Positions 15,275 through 21,033 of a stretch of 21,033 bases of DNA are shown here, piece by piece. The number at the start of each line of letters is the position of its first letter. Position 1 is the stretch's first letter. The stretch lies in assembly GCF_000208925.1 (NCBI RefSeq), contig NW_001915126.1, forward strand, positions 1 through 21,033, in the 5' to 3' direction. This DNA comes from Entamoeba histolytica HM-1:IMSS (lineage: Eukaryota; Evosea; Mastigamoebida; Endamoebidae). Position numbers and translations under genes: made by a program. The notes beneath the pieces were generated by a model, which saw only the letters and a list, made by a program, of their open reading frames with translations, searched no databases and was not told where the DNA came from.

Positions 15275-16378
15275 ATGAAGAAGTTATTACTTTTTAGTAT
15301 TTTTATTGTTGGTGTTATTACTTTATTCTTATTTGAAGCTTTAGTTATATATGATTACCCAACAGTGTCTAATTCAAGACTAAGCCATTTAAAATCCGTT
15401 TTTCTTAAGAGTAATGATTTAGTTTATCCAGAGTCAATGTCAGGTTATTCTACATACAATGAAAATTCTTTTGCATTCCAATTAATTTATGTAACTGATA
15501 ACGATAAATATAATGTTGAAGATAATAAGTTCATTTCAAAAATCCATTTTGGTATGATTAGTAAAATAGATAATAAATGGAGTTTTACAGAAAATACACA
15601 AAAGAGTTTTCAAACCCAAACCCAATTAAATTATAATGGAAGAGGTAATGAATTATCTGAAGTTATCCAATATTTTAATAACCTTTATGTCTTTGATGAT
15701 AAGACAGGTGTTATTGCTCAGCTAGACTTAGACCACAAAAACTTCTATCCATGGATTATTATTGCTGATGGAAATGGAAATCAAACATCAGGTGCAAAAA
15801 ATGAATGGGCAACAGTAGTAGGTGATAAATTGTATGTAGGAAGTCATGGTCCAAATACTTATGATTCATTAGGAAGAGTTGATAGGACTAATAAGTATTA
15901 TATCCAAAAAGTTAATAAAGAAGGTAGTTTTGAATATGAGGATTGGTCGGGTGTATATAACAATATTTTAAATGCACTAAATATTGAAGTTCCTGGATAT
16001 ATTACAAATGAAGCAGTTGTATATTCAAATTTAAAGAAAAAATGGTATTTTGCTCCAAGAAAATGTAGCAATAAAGCTTATGATAAACAAGAAGATGAAG
16101 AATTGAATAACTGTAAATATATTATTGAATTGGATGAAAATTTAAATAACCCAAGACTTATTGAAGACAAACAATACGACAAAACTCATGGATTTTCAAG
16201 TATCAAAGTTCTTCCATTCAATGAAGATATTTTAGTTTATCTCAAATCGTATGAAGTTGATAATAAATTTAAGTCATTTATTGGTATGATAAATGTCAAC
16301 GGAGAGATAGTTATGGAAGAACAACCATTAGGTTCTGAAAAATTTGAAGGTTTAGAAATTATTCCTTTAAATATATAA
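15275..16378 (+). CDS. Calcium-activated apyrase (CANT1/SCAN family)
   Basis: 367 residues, predicted to hydrolyse nucleoside di- and triphosphates (UDP, GDP, ADP) in a Ca2+-dependent way. Residues about 4-25 are an N-terminal hydrophobic segment, a signal anchor or uncleaved signal, placing the enzyme in the ER/Golgi lumen or at the surface. The five-bladed propeller motifs are clear: NGRGNELSEVIQYFNNLYVFDDKTGVI (family GRGMELSELV..FxGxLYTxDDRTGVV), PWIIIADGNGN, KNEWATVVGDKLYVGSHG (family KAEWLAVKDxxLYVG), PGYITNEAVVYS (family PGYLIHEA), KWYFAPRKCSNKAYD (family RWFFLPRRAS..Y), THGFSSIKVLP and the closing EKFEGLEII. Length suits the family. A likely job is clearing UDP/GDP made by lumenal glycosyltransferases; secretion is an alternative. 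The gene stands alone with its own core promoter. Confidence 0.93.
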   Translation: MKKLLLFSIFIVGVITLFLFEALVIYDYPTVSNSRLSHLKSVFLKSNDLVYPESMSGYSTYNENSFAFQLIYVTDNDKYNVEDNKFISKIHFGMISKIDNKWSFTENTQKSFQTQTQLNYNGRGNELSEVIQYFNNLYVFDDKTGVIAQLDLDHKNFYPWIIIADGNGNQTSGAKNEWATVVGDKLYVGSHGPNTYDSLGRVDRTNKYYIQKVNKEGSFEYEDWSGVYNNILNALNIEVPGYITNEAVVYSNLKKKWYFAPRKCSNKAYDKQEDEELNNCKYIIELDENLNNPRLIEDKQYDKTHGFSSIKVLPFNEDILVYLKSYEVDNKFKSFIGMINVNGEIVMEEQPLGSEKFEGLEIIPLNI

Positions 16379-16619
16379 TCTAAAATTTAAAAGATTAAAT
16401 TTTTATAATAATTTTATTTGAAAACTTTATCTAATTTTGTAATTTATCTTATATTCAGGCTTTATTTATATTAGCAATTGAACAAATTAATTGCTTCAAG
16501 TTATTCTTTTTTTTAGATGAAGTTATACAAATTCAGTTCCAAATATAGCTGTTTAGGTTTTAATTTGTTATTTACACCAAATATTCAATATTTCTTATTA
16601 ATACAGTTTTAATAACTTA
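16379..16619. other. AT-rich 3' spacer of the apyrase
   Basis: No coding sequence recognised. On the minus strand this is where the missing endonuclease part of the neighbouring LINE would be expected, and I find no zinc-finger or PD...D motif in it. Confidence 0.5.
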
Positions 16620-16916
16620 TTGTACAATTTACATTAATGCTTGTTTCTTCTAATCAGTCTACTTCTCTTTGTGTATTAACCTTTTTATAACTGTTTTGTC
16701 ATTTTATTATCTGTTGTTTTTATTGTTATTGCTTTTTCCTATTTCACTTTCTCTGGTACAATAGTACATCACTGTTCTTACTAATTCAATAACATATTCA
16801 TCATTTATATTTATTAATCATTCATTTCTTATATAATGACATATAGACAGTTTTTGGAGTTTCAACAATGTATTTCGCCTTTCTTATTTATTTTCTTGTC
16901 TCTAAATCAATTTTAT

Positions 16917-17855
16917 CTAAGTTACTTTCCAATTTATAACTGATGCTGAATATCTGAAGATAGGGATTACTTCCGTGTTTGTTCTAGTATTATATCTTCT
17001 ATTACTGCTATCATTAGTATTTATTTCTTCCATCTTCTGATTCATTTTTTCTTTGATAGTTTTACAATTGAAGGTGTCATCAATTTCATCGGACTGCCAT
17101 ATTCCTAAGTATTTATACAAGTCCTCACCTTCAATTACGGGGATGTTTTGCATTCCATTTGGTATTTCCTTAATGTTTTTTAATACCATTCCTGACTTTT
17201 TCTCATTCATTTCCATCCCTATTCCACTTATTATTTCCTTAATTTCGTTGTGGATCATTCCCATTTCTTCACTATTTTCTGTCATTATTCTCAAATCATC
17301 CATATATAATGTGTGATTTGATTTTGTGAATTTCTCTTCGATGATTTGAGAAATTACATTCATCTGTATGATGAAGAGTAGATTTGATAATGAATCACCT
17401 TGTAGAATTCCTCTATTTAATTTAATACATCCTAGATATTCATTAAATTTATAGCCGATGAATATCTTCCATCTAGTCATCATACTTTCAATAATGTCTA
17501 TGATGACACCATCATAATTAAAATATTTTAATGATTCAATTACCCATTCGTGGTTGACTGTGTCATATGCTTTCTTAATGTCATAATATGACTCAACATA
17601 TTTTGGGTATTTCTCTTCTTTCTGCTGCTTTAACATATAACTATTTATTATTCCTTCTTTAGCAGCTAAAGATTGTAACTTACATCCCAATTGATTATTA
17701 CTAATTTTCAATGATTCATTATTCATGTTAAGTCTTCTGTGAATATTTTCTTTTAATATGGAGGTAAATACTTTCATAATTACATTTGTACAACTGATAG
17801 GACGATAATTAGTGACATCATTCATATCACTTTGTGGATTAATAAAGTTCTTCAA
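16917..17855 (-). pseudogene. Reverse transcriptase domain of the LINE
   Basis: A 312-codon frame without stops; the frame opens at a TTG and is not a true protein start. RT motifs are in order: NYRPISC (residues 17-23), YDIKKAYDTVNHEW (91-104; Asp92 and Asp98), RGILQGDSLSNLLF (148-161), YMDDL (184-188; both catalytic Asp present), GMEMNEKKSG and YKYLGIW. All catalytic aspartates survive although the surrounding ORF2 is broken by frameshifts on both sides. YMDD is typical of R2/R4-type LINEs with a restriction-like endonuclease. In a living element this domain would make cDNA at the nicked target site. Confidence 0.92.
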
Positions 17856-18170
17856 CTTACCATGTCTAATGGGATGTTTTCAGGGAAGTTCAACCATTCA
17901 TTAAAGATATTGAGAATGATTTGTCTTGATGATGACATCCTTTTCAAATAATACCCGTATATAGTGTCTATTCCTGGTGTTTTCCAGTTATTTATTTTCA
18001 TTATACTTGAATTTAATTCATTTATTGTTATTATGACACTATCATAATTTCTATATCTTTCATTCCATGAGGTGATTTGTTTTATTTTCCAATTTTCTTT
18101 ATTTAATCTCACCTGTGTTTCATATAACAATTTCCAATATTCTAAAGTAATATCGTTATTTGGGTATATT
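17852..18170 (-). pseudogene. LINE ORF2 segment just upstream of RT
   Basis: Reads NDITLEYWKLLYETQVR, then NWKTPGIDTIYGYYLKRM (the family's KxPGxDGI block before RT motif 1), then a TGA after PLDMVS. The RT frame continues at +1/-1 from here, so one small indel near 17856-17862 broke the ORF. Confidence 0.75.
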
Positions 18171-18536
18171 TCATTTTTTTTTGTCTTTCTTCCTTATTCT
18201 AATTTTCTTATTAGAATCAAACATGATTTTATTTGTATTGATTCTGATTATTTCATTTTTATTAAATTTAATTCTTTCTTTTATCATTGTCATCATATAT
18301 TTTAGGTACTTTATTCTTTCTAGTGCTTTGACTTTTATTCCTTCTTCATCATGTTCTTTTAATTTCATGATGCACTTGATTCTGTACCATTTCCTTCCCT
18401 TAACCAAATCTTCTAGTCTATTAATTTTCTTTAGGATTTCTTTTATTTCATCAAATTTATCTCTTATTATTTTATTTTGGAGATATATGTGCATAACCAT
18501 TGAAATCCTCTTCATATCATCTTGCAGATCATGCAT
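18171..18536 (-). pseudogene. LINE ORF2 basic helical segment
   Basis: Lys/Ile-rich block MHDLQDDMKRISM...IRINTNKIMFDSNKKIRIRKKDKKK. It ends in the A9 run that shifts the frame into the next segment. N-terminal, nucleic-acid-binding-like composition. Confidence 0.6.
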
Positions 18537-18602
18537 TCTGCTTCTTGATTATACTCATCTATTATTAATTTCCATTATTAATCAGTCAGCTTCTTTTCTT
18601 TT

Positions 18603-19083
18603 TCAGTAGTAATTAATGTTTGAACATTTTTCTACTTTCATTTCTTTTATTTTATTGATGAGAGTGTTAAGATATTCTTCATCAATTTCTGTAGAGTTAT
18701 TCTTTAATATGATGTTTTTTATTATTGAATCACACTCTACTCTTCTTTCTATTATATCATTTACTTTCAATTTAATGTATTGTTTAATGCTTTCTTTTAT
18801 TTTATGTGATATTTTAATATATTTAATATATTCTTTTTCATTATTGACATTGATGTTTATCATTTTTATTATACTTTCTATTTGTTCCCATCTTAATTTC
18901 TTATATAATTTCTTATTTAACCAATTAATTGCAAAACAATACATCACTTCAATTAAAATTCTATTTCTTTCTTTTGTTGTATTTCTTGTCTGATTATCAT
19001 CTCTTGTTTTTTGACAATCAGTGCTTTGCTTTCCTCTTCTATCTCCACTACTGTCTTTTTCATAGGAGTAGTTTCGTTCATCT
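18603..19083 (-). pseudogene. LINE ORF2/ORF1 N-terminal segment
   Basis: An open frame of about 160 codons after a TGA at its head, with no ATG until 18944. It starts with a polar charged run (DSSGDRRGKQSTDCQKTRDDN), then VMYCFAINWLNKKLYKKLRWEQIESI and long Lys/Ile helices. Assigned to the LINE by position, strand and composition only. Confidence 0.5.
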
Positions 19084-19839
19084 CAAACTTTCATGATGAT
19101 GATACGAAGAAATGAGAATCAAAAGAAGAGAATAAACAGTGACAATGATATTAAGAAAACAAATAACAAGAAAGTAAGATAAAAGAATAGAGAATGAAGA
19201 AATACAAAACAAGAAGAAAAATTAAGAGTCACGAAGAAATACACAATATGAAATGAAAAAGTAAGTAAATGAAAAGATCAAATAAGAAAATAAAAGCATG
19301 AATCGAATGAAAGAAGTTGACAAAATAGAAATAGAAATATGAAAAAAAATAATATTGAATAACAGGATAAAGAATCTAAAGAAATAAGAAGAAATAGGAA
19401 GAAATGTCAAGAGAGATAATATAAATAATAAAGAAAAGAATAACAAGAATAAGAAACCAGAAGAATAAATAATAATCAGAAATGATTAGAAACAAAAGAA
19501 ACATAATAAAAGAAATAATGAAGAAACATACAACATAAAGAAATACAAAGAAATGGAAGAAATAATAAAATCAACACTGCAATGAAAATTGGATAAGAAC
19601 AACAAGAAAGAAGAAATCATTATAATAATTGAACCAAATACAAAAAAATGTTTTTAATGAATACAACAAAATTCAATAAAAGAACAATTAAAAACCAAGA
19701 ATATATTAAAATAAACCAATGAAATACAACAATAAGAAAGAATAAGAAATGATAAAACACAACAATTTTATTATAATAATTCATAAACATTAATTTAAAC
19801 AACATTTCTAATAAATTCATAACAAACATGTTAATATTT
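19084..19839. other. Purine-rich low-complexity tract
   Basis: The plus strand is made of degenerate GAAGAAATA/AGAAATA-type phrases; the minus strand is the CT-rich mirror of 1052-1649. It lies between the LINE's 5' side and the right repeat arm. It could be the LINE 5' leader or part of the dispersed repeat. Reading frames here are compositional. Confidence 0.55.
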
Positions 19840-20891
19840 GGGTACGAAAATTAGCAAAGAAAAAATGCATCTAAATAATTTACAAAAAAGAAAAAAGATG
19901 CAAAATAATTTGCATCCATAGAATTTTCCATTTATTATATTTTGCTCCTAAATAAAAATAAAAAAAATAAAAAGTATGATAAATACAGAATATGTAAATA
20001 TTTATGTTTATATTTTATGATCATTTATATTCATTTTGTATGAAATATTAATGAAATAGATGATTTGATGAATCATATTTAATTATTTTTATTATTTATA
20101 TTCTTTTATTTATATGTTATTTATCTATCGTATTGTTATATATTTATTTTTATATATTTATTTCTCTGTTTATATTATTTATATCATTGTGTTATTCTTA
20201 TTATCTATATATTATTATATTCTTCTTATTTTATGTTTTTCTTTTTATATTCTTTAGACTTTCTTCGTTATATTCTTTTATATTTAGTTGTATTTGTTTA
20301 TTCATCTTATTCATCTTTTATATTATTATCATTTATATCTATTTTCATTTTATATTTATTCTCTTTTGTTATATATTAATATTAAATTTATCTTTTATAC
20401 TTTGAATTTATTATTATATCATTGATTATCATTTCTATATTTATTTATCATTTATTCTTATTATTCTTTTGTTTTATATTCTATCTATGTTATATATTCA
20501 TATCATTTTCATTTATATTTTATCACTTATTATATGTTATAATAACATAACACATATGATTGATTTATATAATAAAAATTATAATGAAGTTATACATATG
20601 AACAATAAACATAAAAAAGAGTAAAATATTTTTCATTAATAAAATAATATTAATTATTTTACATCATTAGATTAGACACTTTTATTGAATATTTCTAATT
20701 TTTACAATAAAAATACACTTTTTATTTCTTCTTTTCATATTTTATTACATCTTTGTGATTTATTATTTTCATATTCTTCTTCTACTTTCTTTTTATTCTT
20801 TTATATATTTATATTCTTTTTATATTATTTGTTTTTCATTGTTTTTCTATTTCTTTCTTCTATTATTTATCAATTTTATATTCATTTATTC
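19840..20891. repeat. Right arm of ~1.05 kb inverted repeat
   Basis: Reverse-complement partner of 1-1051. It shares the inner edge (GGGTACGAAAATTAGC), the GATGCA cluster, the TATGTTA palindrome and the outer GAATAAATGA end. The hydrophobic frame at 20133-20405 shares its last roughly 30 residues with the left arm's 487-732 frame, as expected from the repeat and not from a gene. It differs from the left arm by small indels and by lacking the 14-bp triplication. Confidence 0.93.
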
Positions 20892-21033
20892 TTTTTATTT
20901 CTTTTTTATTAGTTCTTGAGTATTGTATATTTCTTTATTATTTCATTTGTGTATTATCAAAATATATGTTTTATTGAATTTGTGTTGAACAAAATATTGA
21001 ATAAATCAATATTTTCATTCTTAATTATTCATT
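20892..21033. other. AT-rich flank outside the right arm
   Basis: 142 nt of T-rich sequence. Nothing recognised. The matching left flank lies outside the window, so it cannot be told whether the repeat ends at 20891. Confidence 0.5.

Larger units (their letters stand above)
16620..19083 (-). mobile_element. Non-LTR retrotransposon (LINE) relic: N-terminal region and RT
   Basis: A minus-strand ORF2-like region in at least five frame blocks. (a) 19083-18603: a basic/coiled region without a start ATG at its head. (b) 18536-18171: a Lys-rich helical block ending at a 9-nt A run (18174-18182), where the frame shifts. (c) about 18170-17852: NWKTPGIDTIYGYYLKR, the region just before RT. (d) 17855-16917: the RT core. 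(e) about 16920-16620: past another frameshift, INWKVT / LDKIDLETRK, then LINI and further LINE-like sequence with stops. R4/Dong-like features are the YMDDL box and the C-terminal order. The CCHC finger and the endonuclease are missing. Frameshifts make it defective. Confidence 0.85.

Noticed and set aside
18072..18993. Plus-strand frames of 77-149 aa
   Set aside because: Antisense shadows of the LINE ORF2 segments.
1..20891. A giant DNA transposon (Polinton-like) bounded by terminal inverted repeats
   Set aside because: No integrase, transposase, viral-type polymerase, protease or capsid gene lies inside, and the cargo is ordinary single-copy host genes. Target-site duplications cannot be checked at the left edge.

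Overview
The window is very AT-rich. It carries dense, short, protist-type genes separated by AT-rich spacers. Three genes contain short introns (50-66 nt) of the form GTTTGT...AG, and several have a GAAC-type promoter element 19-46 nt before the ATG. It also holds decayed non-LTR retrotransposon pieces with R4-like motifs. Together these point to an Entamoeba genome, closest in character to the histolytica/dispar/moshkovskii group. The species cannot be fixed from sequence alone.

Layout. (1) 1-1051 is one arm of an approximately 1.05 kb inverted repeat; the other arm is 19840-20891. (2) 1052-1650 is a pyrimidine-rich tract. (3) 1650-2505 (minus) is a full-length but heavily decayed aldo-keto reductase pseudogene. 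(4) 2697-3311 is a bacterial-type maltose/galactoside O-acetyltransferase. (5) 3312-4200 is AT-rich spacer. (6) 4202-4856 (plus) is the zinc-finger/endonuclease end of a dead LINE. (7) 4958-16378 is the single-copy gene block: eIF3h-like MPN protein (minus, one intron), a coiled-coil hypothetical (minus), a TLDc protein (minus), a nucleoplasmin-like protein (minus), RAD52 (plus), an F-box/LRR-like tail-anchored protein (plus), a PP2A/PP1-family phosphatase (minus, one intron), a plant-type 3-ketoacyl-CoA synthase (plus), ribosomal protein S13/uS15 (minus, 8-nt first coding exon), a small acidic ORF (minus) and a CANT1-type apyrase (plus). (8) About 16620-19083 (minus) is the N-terminal and reverse-transcriptase part of a frameshifted LINE. 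(9) 19084-19839 is purine-rich. (10) 19840-20891 is the second repeat arm, followed by 142 nt of AT-rich flank.

The genes do not form an operon or an obvious pathway. They are ordinary eukaryotic functions: translation, DNA repair, chromatin or nucleolar chaperoning, phosphatase signalling, very-long-chain lipid synthesis and lumenal nucleotide hydrolysis. What stands out is the frame around them. A repeat in inverted orientation bounds the whole block, and two complementary LINE fragments in opposite orientation sit just inside it. This looks like a segment shaped by transposable-element insertion and inversion. Nothing in it encodes a transposase or integrase that would make the whole block a mobile element. 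Because the left arm begins at base 1, the window may be a contig that stopped inside the repeat.
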